A stretch of 13,255 nt of DNA, taken from NCBI GenBank assembly GCA_049700195.1, contig JBNAVY010000046.1:1-13255 (forward strand), read 5' to 3'. Positions 1-7,009 of the stretch are shown here, one piece after another. The translations under genes and the position numbers were made by a program. Positions within the stretch are counted from its first letter, which is position 1; the number at the start of each line of letters is the position of its first letter. The notes under the pieces were generated by a model. That model ran no database searches. It was not told where the DNA came from and saw nothing but the letters and a program-made list of their open reading frames with translations. Source of the stretch: JBNAVY01 sp049700195 (GTDB lineage Bacteria > Bacillota > Thermoanaerobacteria > Thermoanaerobacterales > Thermoanaerobacteraceae).

Positions 1-68
1 AGTTAGTCAAAACTAAAACAAATGAAGAATTTATAGAAATGATAAATTCACAATTATATAAATCTTGA
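1..68 (+). CDS. rho: Transcription termination factor Rho, C-terminal end only
   Basis: Only the last 21 codons are present, read in frame from base 3 to a TGA at 66-68. The peptide contains KTKTNEEFIEMINS, which matches the usual end of Firmicute Rho (a lysine/threonine-rich turn followed by NEEFLE). Rho is the hexameric RNA helicase that ends transcription of untranslated RNA. Its position just upstream of rpmE is the standard Firmicute order and supports the call. The start and all catalytic motifs lie outside the window. Confidence 0.85.
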   Translation, partial: LVKTKTNEEFIEMINSQLYKS

Positions 69-93
69 TATTATATATAACTTGTGCTATAAT
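65..93 (+). promoter_or_regulatory. Extended -10 sigma-A promoter for rpmE
   Basis: TTGATA at 65-70 and TATAAT at 88-93 are separated by 17 bp. A TG one base upstream of the -10 (TGCTATAAT) makes it an extended -10 promoter. The -35 box overlaps the stop codon of rho. The expected transcript start near 100 gives a leader of about 32 nt before rpmE. Confidence 0.75.
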
Positions 94-131
94 TTTTTAA
101 GTGTGAGTTTTGGTTGAAAGAGGTGAAAACT

Positions 132-341
132 TTGAAAGAGAATATACATCCAACATATTATCATGATGCTGTGGTTAAATGTGCCTGTGGCAATACATTT
201 ATAACGGGTTCTACAAAGAAAGAACTTAAAGTTGAGATATGCTCAAAATGCCATCCACTTTTTACTGGTCAACAGAAAATTGTTGATACAGGTGGAAGAG
301 TTGAGAGATTCAGGAAAAAATTTAATCTCAATGAAAAATAA
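132..341 (+). CDS. rpmE: 50S ribosomal protein L31, zinc-binding form
   Basis: The 69-residue product is a small protein of the large ribosomal subunit, located at the bridge to the 30S head. Cysteines 17, 19, 37 and 40 (CACG and CSKCHP) form the zinc site of the C+ type of L31, the form used when zinc is sufficient. The TTG at 132 is chosen as start because AAAGAGGTG at 117-125 sits 6 nt upstream and the protein then begins MKENIHP, as in relatives. A longer reading from the TTG at 114 would put its start before the SD. The gene has its own promoter and terminator, so it is probably monocistronic with some readthrough into tdk. Confidence 0.95.
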   Translation: MKENIHPTYYHDAVVKCACGNTFITGSTKKELKVEICSKCHPLFTGQQKIVDTGGRVERFRKKFNLNEK

Positions 342-347
342 GGCTAT

Positions 348-382
348 GGTTAGAGTGTGTTGGACTCTAACCTTTTGTTTTT
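348..382 (+). terminator. Intrinsic terminator after rpmE
   Basis: A perfect 9-bp stem, GGTTAGAGT (348-356) and ACTCTAACC (364-372), with a 7-nt loop is followed by TTTTGTTTTT. It lies 7 nt after the rpmE stop. No convincing promoter lies between it and tdk, so tdk may depend on readthrough. Confidence 0.9.
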
Positions 383-408
383 AATTTGACATTTGGAAGG
401 TGATTTTA

Positions 409-990
409 ATGATATATGGATCTTTGGATCATGGTTTTATTGAAGTTATTGTTGGTCCGATGTTTAGTGGTAAAAGTGAAGAACTAATAAGAAGAATAAA
501 AAGAGCGCAAATTGCAAAACAAAAAGTACAAGTTTTTAAACCAGCAATTGATGATAGATATTCACTGGATAAAGTTGTTTCACATAATGGTGCTAACATA
601 AATGCTATAAGTATTGTAAAAGCTTCTGAGATTTTGGATTATCTTGATGAGGATACAGAAGTTATAGCAGTTGATGAAATACAATTTTTTGACTCTAAAA
701 TAGTTGATATAGTTAGAATTATTGCAGATAGCGGAAAAAGAGTTATATGTGCAGGACTTGATATGGACTTTAGAGGAGAACCGTTTGGTCCTACACCTGA
801 GATTATGGCAATTGCAGAATCTGTTGACAAGCTGACAGCTATATGTGTAATGTGTGGTAACCCTGCCACAAGAACTCAAAGACTTATTAATGGTGAACCG
901 GCAAAATATAATGATCCAATAATAATGGTTGGAGCAAAAGAAAGTTATGAAGCCAGATGTAGGAAATGTCATGAGGTACCAGGTGTTTAA
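409..990 (+). CDS. tdk: Thymidine kinase, type II (TK1-like)
   Basis: The 193-residue cytosolic enzyme phosphorylates thymidine to dTMP with ATP in pyrimidine salvage. The P-loop GPMFSGKS is at residues 16-23, and DEIQFF at 89-94 carries the Walker B Asp and the catalytic Glu90. The structural zinc site is CVMC (146-149) with CRKC (184-187). FGPTPEI near 126-132 and a lasso region around residues 150-175 fit the human TK1/bacterial Tdk family and its usual length of 190-200 residues. The ATG at 409 is preferred because AAGGTG ends 6 nt upstream; the in-frame GTG at 400 lies inside that SD. The order rpmE-tdk is conserved in Firmicutes. Confidence 0.95.
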   Translation: MIYGSLDHGFIEVIVGPMFSGKSEELIRRIKRAQIAKQKVQVFKPAIDDRYSLDKVVSHNGANINAISIVKASEILDYLDEDTEVIAVDEIQFFDSKIVDIVRIIADSGKRVICAGLDMDFRGEPFGPTPEIMAIAESVDKLTAICVMCGNPATRTQRLINGEPAKYNDPIIMVGAKESYEARCRKCHEVPGV

Positions 991-1005
991 GAAAGAGGTG
1001 CAATT

Positions 1006-1935
1006 ATGAAAAAAACAGATATTGGTGGGCAGGCAGTAATAGAAGGTGTTATGATGCGTGGGCATAACAGTGTTGCTACAGCAGTAAGATGCTGTAATGA
1101 AATTGTAGTAAAAAAAGATAAAGTTAAGCCATTGACAAAGAAAAACAAATTTTTTTCTTTACCTTTTATCAGGGGAACAATTGCATTATTTGATTCACTT
1201 ATTATAGGAATAAAAAGTTTGACATATTCTGCTGAGCTTTTTGAAGGAGAAACAATAGAAGAAACCCAGACTAAATTTGATAAATTTTTGCAAAAAGTTT
1301 TCGGCGATAAACTTGATGATTTTATTATGTATGCTTCTATCATTATTTCTGCAGCAATATCTATAATAATATTTTTTATTGGTCCGACATATTTAGCTGG
1401 TTATATGCAAAAATTTACTGGAAATACTATAATTATTAATTTAGGCGAAGGTGTTTTAAGAGTTTTAATATTTCTTTTATATCTTTTACTTATTTCAAAA
1501 ATGAAAGACATACGCAGAGTTTTTGAATATCATGGGGCAGAACATAAGACAATACATTGTTTTGAGCATGAAGAAGAATTAACTGTAGAAAATGCAAAAA
1601 AATATACTACTTTACATCCAAGATGTGGAACTAACTTTCTTTTTATTGTTATGATTGTTTCTATTGTGGTTTTTTCATTTTTAAAGTGGCCGACTTTATA
1701 TATTAGAATAATAAGTAGAGTGATTTTATTACCTGTTGTAGCAGGTATATCTTATGAAATAATTAAAATAGCTGGCCATAGTGATAATAAAATAATAGGG
1801 GCTCTTATTTATCCAGGATTGTTATTGCAAAAGATTACCACAAAAGAGCCAGATGATGATCAACTAGAAGTAGCTATAGCTTCTTTGAAAAGTGTGCTTG
1901 AAGATGAGGGAGGACAGGAGTTTGAAAGCATATGA
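1006..1935 (+). CDS. YqhQ/DUF1385 family integral membrane protein
   Basis: This 309-residue protein belongs to the family named after Bacillus YqhQ (DUF1385), whose biochemical role is not established. The N-terminal signature GGQAVIEGVMMRG (7-19), YHGAEHKTIHCFE (175-187), HPRCGTNFL (204-212) and the tail TTKEPDDDQLEVA are family hallmarks. The His and Cys residues could bind a metal; that is inference. Likely membrane segments are around residues 106-130, 148-164, 210-226, 230-256 and 261-276. The start follows AGAGGTG with good spacing, 15 nt after tdk. Its 3' end overlaps the predicted prmC start by 14 nt, so the two are probably translationally coupled. The position directly before prmC-prfA is common in clostridia. 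Confidence 0.9.
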   Translation: MKKTDIGGQAVIEGVMMRGHNSVATAVRCCNEIVVKKDKVKPLTKKNKFFSLPFIRGTIALFDSLIIGIKSLTYSAELFEGETIEETQTKFDKFLQKVFGDKLDDFIMYASIIISAAISIIIFFIGPTYLAGYMQKFTGNTIIINLGEGVLRVLIFLLYLLLISKMKDIRRVFEYHGAEHKTIHCFEHEEELTVENAKKYTTLHPRCGTNFLFIVMIVSIVVFSFLKWPTLYIRIISRVILLPVVAGISYEIIKIAGHSDNKIIGALIYPGLLLQKITTKEPDDDQLEVAIASLKSVLEDEGGQEFESI

Positions 1936-2755
1936 AGCTATTATTTTTGGGAAAAATAAACTTGATGGGTTTGTTGAAAATCCAAAATTTGAGTCTGAGT
2001 TGTTTTTAGCTTATGCACTTGGTATAGATAGATTTAAGCTTTTACTTAATAAGGAAGAAGAAATACAACAAAATATATTAAATGAATTTACAAGACTTAT
2101 AGATTTAAGATGTTCAGGTATTCCTTATCAATATATAGTTGAAAAGCAATATTTTATGGGTATGGAATTTTATGTCAACAAAAATGTTTTAATACCAAGA
2201 CCTGAAACAGAAATACTTGTTGAAGAAGTTTTGAAAAGAATAAAAGATAATTCAATAATTTTAGATATTGGTACAGGAAGTGGCGCTATAGCTGTCAGTA
2301 TTGGCAAAATCTTTGATAAATGTAGTATTTATGCTGTTGATGTTAGTAATGCAGCACTGGATGTAGCTAAAATAAATGCTAAGAAAAATGGAGTATATAA
2401 TAAAATAAAATTTATAAACAGTGATATATACAAAAATATTCCTAAAGGGTTGAAGTTTGATTTTATAGTTTCAAATCCTCCTTATATTAAGGAAAAAGAT
2501 ATGAATTTGTTACAAATAGAGGTGAAAAATGAGCCGGAAATTGCTTTAAATGGTGGGAAGGATGGCTTAAATTATTATAGAAGGATTATAGATTTTGCAC
2601 CGGAGTATCTTAAAAAAGGGAGTTTTATTGTATTTGAAATTGGTTTTGATCAAGGAATGGATGTTTATGATATGCTGAAGAATCAAGGATTTTATGATAT
2701 TGAAATAAAAAAGGATTTTAGTAAAAAAGATAGAATTATTATTGCAAAATTCTAA
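1922..2755 (+). CDS. prmC: Peptide chain release factor N5-glutamine methyltransferase
   Basis: PrmC transfers methyl from S-adenosylmethionine to the glutamine of the GGQ motif in release factors, improving termination. The 277-residue reading has an N-terminal helical domain (about 1-80), IPRPET (91-96), the SAM-binding loop DIGTGSG (115-121) and the catalytic NPPY (185-188), which holds the glutamine side chain. ALNGGKDGL (208-216) is also a family motif. The TTG at 1922 is chosen because GGGAGGA at 1908-1914 is 7 nt upstream and the resulting start MKAYEAI suits the family. Upstream in-frame GTG and ATG codons (1892, 1904) lack an SD. The start lies inside the end of the preceding gene. 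Its substrate RF1 is encoded next. Confidence 0.93.
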   Translation: MKAYEAIIFGKNKLDGFVENPKFESELFLAYALGIDRFKLLLNKEEEIQQNILNEFTRLIDLRCSGIPYQYIVEKQYFMGMEFYVNKNVLIPRPETEILVEEVLKRIKDNSIILDIGTGSGAIAVSIGKIFDKCSIYAVDVSNAALDVAKINAKKNGVYNKIKFINSDIYKNIPKGLKFDFIVSNPPYIKEKDMNLLQIEVKNEPEIALNGGKDGLNYYRRIIDFAPEYLKKGSFIVFEIGFDQGMDVYDMLKNQGFYDIEIKKDFSKKDRIIIAKF

Positions 2756-2762
2756 GTTATAG

Positions 2763-2791
2763 TTTTCACAAAAGATTATATGTGATATAAT
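2763..2791 (+). promoter_or_regulatory. Probable extended -10 promoter for prfA
   Basis: TGATATAAT (2783-2791) is a consensus extended -10. The weak -35, TTTTCA at 2763-2768, is 17 bp upstream. The site falls in the 55-nt gap between prmC and prfA, so prfA may be transcribed separately as well as with prmC. Confidence 0.55.
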
Positions 2792-2810
2792 CATTTTTTG
2801 AGGTGAGATG

Positions 2811-3875
2811 ATGATTGACAAATTACAAGCAATTGAAGAAAGATATATAGAACTTGGTGAAAAAATAAGCAATCCAGATATAATATCGAATGTAGACGAG
2901 TGGAAAAAATATGCAAAAGAACATGCAAATCTTGAAGACATTGTTGCAAAATATAGAGAATATAAAAAAGTAGTTTCTGATATTAACTCTACAAAAGAGC
3001 TTTTAACTAGTGGCGATTCTGAAATTAAAGATATGGCTGAAGAAGAAATTGCAGAATTAGAAGAACAAAAAGAACAAATAGCTAAAGAAATAAAGCTTTT
3101 ACTTATACCTAAAGATCCTAATGACGAAAAAAATGTAATTATGGAGATTAGAGCTGGTGCAGGTGGTAATGAGGCAGCTTTATTTGCTTATGACCTTTTC
3201 AGGATGTATTCAATGTATGCAGAAAAGCGAAGATGGAAAGTTGAAATCATGAGTTCCAATGAGACAGATATAGGAGGATTTAAAGAAGTTATTTTAAATA
3301 TATCAGGTAAAGGGGCTTACAGTAGACTTAAGTATGAAAGTGGAGTTCATAGAGTGCAAAGAGTTCCAACAACAGAAGCAGGAGGAAGAATTCATACTTC
3401 TACAGCTACGGTAGCTGTTCTGCCCGAAGTAGAAGATGTAGATATTGAGATAAATCCAAATGATATAAAAATCGACGTATTCAGATCTGGCGGACATGGG
3501 GGGCAAAGTGTAAATACTACTGATTCTGCTGTAAGACTTACGCACTTGCCTACAGGTATTGTGATTTCTTGCCAAGATGAACGCTCCCAAATTCAAAACA
3601 GAGAGCGAGCTATGAGAATTCTCAGGGCTAAATTGTACGAAATAGCTATGGAAGAAAAAGAAAAGGAGATATCTGATACTCGCAAATTGCAAGTAGGTAC
3701 TGGTGATCGAAGTGAAAGGATAAGGACATATAATTTTCCTCAGGGGAGAGTAACAGATCACAGAATAGGATTAACTTTATATAAACTTCAGTCAGTACTC
3801 GATGGAGATCTTGACGAGCTTATAGATGCTCTAATAACTACTGAGCAAGCGAAAAAACTTAAAAATATAAGTTGA
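2811..3875 (+). CDS. prfA: Peptide chain release factor 1
   Basis: RF1 reads the UAA and UAG stop codons and releases the peptide. The 354-residue length is typical. The stop-reading tripeptide is PTT (186-188, in HRVQRVPTTEAGG), which fits the PxT motif of RF1 and not the SPF of RF2. The catalytic GGQ is at 230-232 in SGGHGGQSVN, the site methylated by PrmC. The N-terminal coiled-coil domain covers about residues 1-100. Two ATGs are adjacent. The second (2811) is chosen because GAGGTG ends 5 nt upstream and MIDKL matches the usual MLDRL start; the ATG at 2808 is nearly on the SD. The gene ends at a strong terminator. Confidence 0.96.
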   Translation: MIDKLQAIEERYIELGEKISNPDIISNVDEWKKYAKEHANLEDIVAKYREYKKVVSDINSTKELLTSGDSEIKDMAEEEIAELEEQKEQIAKEIKLLLIPKDPNDEKNVIMEIRAGAGGNEAALFAYDLFRMYSMYAEKRRWKVEIMSSNETDIGGFKEVILNISGKGAYSRLKYESGVHRVQRVPTTEAGGRIHTSTATVAVLPEVEDVDIEINPNDIKIDVFRSGGHGGQSVNTTDSAVRLTHLPTGIVISCQDERSQIQNRERAMRILRAKLYEIAMEEKEKEISDTRKLQVGTGDRSERIRTYNFPQGRVTDHRIGLTLYKLQSVLDGDLDELIDALITTEQAKKLKNIS

Positions 3876-3876
3876 T

Positions 3877-3900
3877 GAACGGTAAATACCGTTCTTTTTT
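3877..3900 (+). terminator. Intrinsic terminator after prfA
   Basis: GAACGGTA (3877-3884) pairs with TACCGTTC (3887-3894), followed at once by TTTTTT. The stem begins 1 nt after the prfA stop. It closes the tdk-to-prfA group. Confidence 0.9.
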
Positions 3901-3942
3901 AAATATTATCAAAAAATTAACGCATTATTAAAATTTTTTTAC

Positions 3943-3971
3943 TTGACTAAATAGTCGATATAAATTATAAT
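3943..3971 (+). promoter_or_regulatory. Sigma-A promoter with overlapping dyad, upstream of the ZIP gene
   Basis: TTGACT (3943-3948) and TATAAT (3966-3971) have a 17-bp spacer, a near-consensus promoter. The dyad GACTA-AA-TAGTC (3945-3956) overlaps the -35 and start of the spacer, where a repressor would block RNA polymerase. Since the first gene is a metal transporter, a metalloregulator is a reasonable but unproven guess. Transcription would start near 3978. Confidence 0.7.
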
Positions 3972-4038
3972 TATAAAAAATACTTTATTAAGTTAAAATG
4001 AAAAATAGTGTTGATTTTGAATTTTTACATATCTAAAC

Positions 4039-4113
4039 TTGCCCCCCAGCTGTCCTCTTAGAGGACGCTATATGTTCGCTCGATGGTCCTCCTACCTTCG
4101 GGCGGATTTTTAT
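4039..4113 (+). ncRNA. Structured leader RNA, possible riboswitch or attenuator
   Basis: A GC-rich island stands out in AT-rich surroundings. GTCCTC (4052-4057) pairs with GAGGAC (4061-4066) over a TTA loop. The same GAGGAC can instead pair with a second GTCCTC (4086-4091), so the two hairpins exclude each other. TTGCCC (4039-4044) can close the element by pairing with GGGCGG (4100-4105, two G-U pairs). That competes with a UUCG-capped hairpin (4090-4106, imperfect) followed by TTTTTATTT (4107-4115), which looks like a terminator. This is the layout of a switching leader. I compared it from memory with yybP-ykoY, NiCo, M-box, fluoride, ZTP and guanidine motifs and saw no match. It could also be a short independent small RNA. 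Confidence 0.6.
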
Positions 4114-4231
4114 TTAAGTAAAATTTAAATTTACAGATATAGTATAAAATTTTTTAACTAACATATTAAGGATTATTGAAAAATACATTTTAAATGAAAT
4201 GATTTATAAAATCTGAGAGGAGATTTATACT

Positions 4232-4954
4232 ATGTCTGAATTTAAAATAATAATTATTGGTAGTATTGCAGGAATTATTGGAACAGGTCTTGGGGGAGCA
4301 TCTACATTTTTTCTTAAAAGTCCTTCAAAAAAATTTCTTAGTATTATTTTAGGTATTACATCTGGGTTAATGATTTCTATTGTTACATTTGATATGCTTC
4401 CCCATGCTTTTGAAGAAAGCGGGCTTATAACAGGAATTATTGGAGTAATATTTGGGGGAATTTTTGTAGCACTAATTGATGGTTTTATTACAAATAAAAA
4501 AATATCAAGCAATAGATATTTAAAGGGAGGATTAATACTTGGGCTTGCAATTGCAATGCATAATTTTCCTGAGGGCCTTGCAATAGGATCAGGATTTATG
4601 TCATCAAAGTCCTTAGGGCTTAGCATTGCAATAGTTATAGCCTTGCATGATTTTCCTGAAGGACTTTCAATGGCTACTCCTTTATTAATAGGCGGAGTAT
4701 CCCCTGGTAGAAACACTTTATATGCTGTTTTAGCGGGATTACCTACAGCATTAGGAACTATTGCCGGTGTAATTACTGGTGGAATATCATCGTATTTTAT
4801 ATCGTTAAATTTAGGTATCGCTGGTGGAGCAATGCTTTATGTTACATGTGGTGAAATTATTCCTCAGACAAGAGAAATATATAAAGGCAGAATTTCAATT
4901 TTAGCGATGATATTAGGTATTATAGGTGGTATAATAATAAGTAAGTATATATAA
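4232..4954 (+). CDS. ZIP family divalent metal transporter
   Basis: This 240-residue membrane protein resembles bacterial ZupT-like ZIP transporters, which move zinc, iron, manganese or related ions into the cytoplasm. HNFPEG (110-115) and HDFPEG (139-144) are the two paired motifs of TM4 and TM5 that build the binuclear metal site. MLPHAFEE (55-62, TM2) and GEIIP (207-211, TM6) supply further likely ligands. About eight membrane segments are visible. The long His-rich loop of many ZIPs is absent; the loop near residues 86-98 is short and lysine-rich. The SD is strong. In B. subtilis the manganese exporter gene ywlD lies beside ywlC, so a metal gene here is notable, though it is another family. 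Metal specificity cannot be read from the sequence. Confidence 0.9.
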   Translation: MSEFKIIIIGSIAGIIGTGLGGASTFFLKSPSKKFLSIILGITSGLMISIVTFDMLPHAFEESGLITGIIGVIFGGIFVALIDGFITNKKISSNRYLKGGLILGLAIAMHNFPEGLAIGSGFMSSKSLGLSIAIVIALHDFPEGLSMATPLLIGGVSPGRNTLYAVLAGLPTALGTIAGVITGGISSYFISLNLGIAGGAMLYVTCGEIIPQTREIYKGRISILAMILGIIGGIIISKYI

Positions 4955-4990
4955 TTATTATTTAAATTGAGAGTTAGGGAGTGTTTATAA

Positions 4991-6040
4991 GTGACTGAAA
5001 TAATAAAATTAGATAAAGATAATCCAGATATCAATCTTATAGAAATTGCTGCACATACAATTCGCAATGGCGGACTTGTAGCATTTCCTACAGAAACAGT
5101 TTATGGTATCGGTGCTGATTCTTTTAATGAAAGAGCAATTATGAAGATTTTTCAAGCAAAAGGGAGACCTCAGGATAACCCTTTAATAATACATGTTTCG
5201 GATATAAAAACAGTTAATGAACTTGTAGATAAAATACCAGTGAAAGCAAAAATACTTATGGATAAATTTTGGCCAGGGCCTTTGACTTTAATATTTAAAA
5301 AATCATCAAAAGTTCCAATAGCTAATACAGCTGGTTTAGATACAGTAGCAATTAGAATGCCATCAAATAAAATAGCTTATCATCTTATAAAAGCAGCAGG
5401 AGTTCCTATATCAGCACCTAGTGCGAATATTTCTGGTAGACCCAGCCCTACAGATGCTGTACATGTAATTGAGGATTTGGAAGGAAAAGTTGATATAATA
5501 ATTGATGGGGGGAGTTGTGATGTTGGAGTCGAATCAACAGTAATTGATTTGACTGTTGAAACACCTATGATATTAAGGCCTGGTGCTATTACAAAAGCTA
5601 TGATTGAAAAATTTATAGGGAAAGTAAACATAGACCCTATAATATTGGGTGTACAAAATAATAATTTAAAACCAAAATCACCCGGGATGAAGTATAAACA
5701 CTATTCACCTAATGCAGAAGTCTACATAGTAAAAGGAGAACTTGAAAAAGTAGTAAAAAAAATTAAAGATTTAACAGAAGAACAATTGAAAAAAGGTAAA
5801 AAAGTTGGTATAATGGCAACGGTACAAACATCGACAAAATATGAAAAAGGTGAAATTATTGTCGTAGGAGACAGAAGTAAACCAGATACTATAGCTAAAA
5901 ATCTTTTCAGAGTTTTAAGAGATTTTGACAAAAAAGGCGTTGATATAATTTATTCTGAGGGATTTCAATATGAAGAAATAGGACTTGCTATAATGAATAG
6001 ATTAGAAAAAGCTGCGGGATATAAAGAAATATATGTTTAA
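4991..6040 (+). CDS. ywlC: Threonylcarbamoyl-AMP synthase (Sua5/YwlC type)
   Basis: The enzyme makes L-threonylcarbamoyladenylate from threonine, bicarbonate and ATP, the first step of t6A modification at position 37 of ANN-decoding tRNAs. The 349-residue protein has both domains of the long Sua5 form. The YrdC-like domain (about 10-200) has PTETVYGIG (33-41), KGRP (57-60), SAPSANISGRPS (141-152) and the nucleotide-contact segment ESTV. The linker motif PGMKYKHYSP (231-240) precedes the C-terminal Sua5 domain. GTG at 4991 is the start, with AGGGAG about 9 nt upstream. It lies 36 nt after the ZIP gene and is probably cotranscribed with it. Confidence 0.95.
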   Translation: MTEIIKLDKDNPDINLIEIAAHTIRNGGLVAFPTETVYGIGADSFNERAIMKIFQAKGRPQDNPLIIHVSDIKTVNELVDKIPVKAKILMDKFWPGPLTLIFKKSSKVPIANTAGLDTVAIRMPSNKIAYHLIKAAGVPISAPSANISGRPSPTDAVHVIEDLEGKVDIIIDGGSCDVGVESTVIDLTVETPMILRPGAITKAMIEKFIGKVNIDPIILGVQNNNLKPKSPGMKYKHYSPNAEVYIVKGELEKVVKKIKDLTEEQLKKGKKVGIMATVQTSTKYEKGEIIVVGDRSKPDTIAKNLFRVLRDFDKKGVDIIYSEGFQYEEIGLAIMNRLEKAAGYKEIYV

Positions 6041-6054
6041 AAAAGGAGGATTTA

Positions 6055-6960
6055 ATGAAAATATTATTTGTTTGTACGGGGAATACATGTCGTAGTCCAA
6101 TGGCAGAAGGTATTTTTAATTATATTATTGAAAAATCAGGTCAAGGACATGAGGCAAAATCTGCAGGGATCTTTGCAGCAGAGGGTTTATCAGCTTCAAA
6201 AGAAGCAGTTAAAGTATTAAAAGATAATTACAGTATTGATATTTCGCAACATATTTCAAAAACAATCAAAGAAGAAGATCTTAATAATGCTGATATAATT
6301 TTAACGATGTCATCCTCCCATAAAGAATATTTGGCTAAAAGTTATCCAGAACATAAAAATAAAATTTTTACTTTAAAAGAATATGTTGGATTAGATGGCG
6401 ATATTGAAGATCCTTATGGAAGGGGTTTTGAATTTTACAAAAGTACAGCAGAAGAATTATTAAACATTATAACTGACTTAACAAAAAAAATATCAAAGGA
6501 AGGAAGTGCTATTGTGATAGGTATAGGATGTGACCATGGTGGATTTGAATTAAAAGAAGAGATTAAAAAGTATTTTGATGAAAAAGGTATAGTTTATAAG
6601 GATTTTGGGACATATAGTACTGAATCTGTTGACTATCCAGATTATGCATTAAAAGTTGCAGAAGCAGTTGCAGCAGGGGAATGTGAGAAGGGTATATTAA
6701 TCTGTGGAACAGGAATAGGTATGTCAATTACTGCAAATAAAGTTACGGGGATAAGAGCAGCTCATGCAGAAGATGTATTTTCTGCTAAAGCAGCAAAAGA
6801 ACATAATAATGCAAATATTTTATGTTTAGGTGGTCGAATAACAGGACCTGGACTTGCAGTGATGATGATTGAAGAATGGATGAATGCCCAGTTCCAAGGA
6901 GGGCGTCATATAAGAAGGATTGAAAAAATAGCTGATATTGAGAAAAAGTATAATAAATAA
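6055..6960 (+). CDS. Fused protein arginine phosphatase (YwlE) and ribose-5-phosphate isomerase B
   Basis: This 301-residue ORF joins two genes that are separate neighbours in B. subtilis. Residues 1-150 are a low-molecular-weight phosphatase with the P-loop CTGNTCRS (7-14) and the general acid in DP (119-120). Thr11 in the loop is the residue that gives YwlE specificity for phosphoarginine, so it should oppose McsB-type arginine kinases. Residues 153-301 are RpiB, which interconverts ribose-5-phosphate and ribulose-5-phosphate. DH at 160-161, SVDYPDYA (191-198), ICGTGIGMS with Cys217 and GGRH (282-285) match its active site. There is no linker beyond KEGSA. The start follows AAAGGAGG, 14 nt after ywlC. 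An internal SD and GTG remain at the joint (see 6500-6516). Confidence 0.92.
   Translation: MKILFVCTGNTCRSPMAEGIFNYIIEKSGQGHEAKSAGIFAAEGLSASKEAVKVLKDNYSIDISQHISKTIKEEDLNNADIILTMSSSHKEYLAKSYPEHKNKIFTLKEYVGLDGDIEDPYGRGFEFYKSTAEELLNIITDLTKKISKEGSAIVIGIGCDHGGFELKEEIKKYFDEKGIVYKDFGTYSTESVDYPDYALKVAEAVAAGECEKGILICGTGIGMSITANKVTGIRAAHAEDVFSAKAAKEHNNANILCLGGRITGPGLAVMMIEEWMNAQFQGGRHIRRIEKIADIEKKYNK
6500..6516 (+). promoter_or_regulatory. Internal ribosome binding site and GTG start for stand-alone RpiB
   Basis: AAGGAAG (6500-6506) sits 7 nt before an in-frame GTG (6514-6516). Translation from there gives a 148-residue protein starting MIGIGCDHGG, the expected full length and start of RpiB (149 residues in B. 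subtilis). The site looks like the original rpiB start, retained after the upstream stop codon was lost. Free RpiB may be made alongside the fusion. Confidence 0.55.
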
Positions 6961-7009
6961 TGGTTAGAATTTTAATTAATAATAAATTTAAATTATCAGG
7001 AGGTAAATC

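Larger units (their letters stand above)
3901..4231 (+). other. Non-coding leader region of the ZIP transporter operon
   Basis: This 331-nt gap has no plausible gene. It holds a promoter with a dyad (3943-3971), about 70 nt of AT-rich leader, a GC-rich structured element (4039-4113) and about 100 nt of further AT-rich DNA before the SD GAGAGGAGA just upstream of the ATG at 4232. The predicted leader RNA is about 250 nt, much longer than the other leaders in the window. Confidence 0.7.

Noticed and set aside
386..417. TTGACA at 386-391 as a promoter for tdk.
   Set aside because: The only -10-like bases at a suitable distance lie inside the start of tdk, so transcription would begin within the gene.
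580..1065. A 161-codon minus-strand open frame opposite tdk, and similar long minus-strand frames opposite prfA, the ZIP gene and tagO.
   Set aside because: They are antisense shadows of clear genes, lack ribosome sites, and show unnatural composition.
4039..4106. Element read as a fluoride, NiCo, yybP-ykoY or RNase P fragment because of local similarities such as GATGG-TCCTCC.
   Set aside because: The conserved cores of those RNAs, as I recall them, are absent or in the wrong order.
4108..4120. TTTTATTTAAGTA occurs in both long gaps (near 4108 and near 10989).
   Set aside because: It is a short AT-rich match likely by chance, with no shared flanking sequence.
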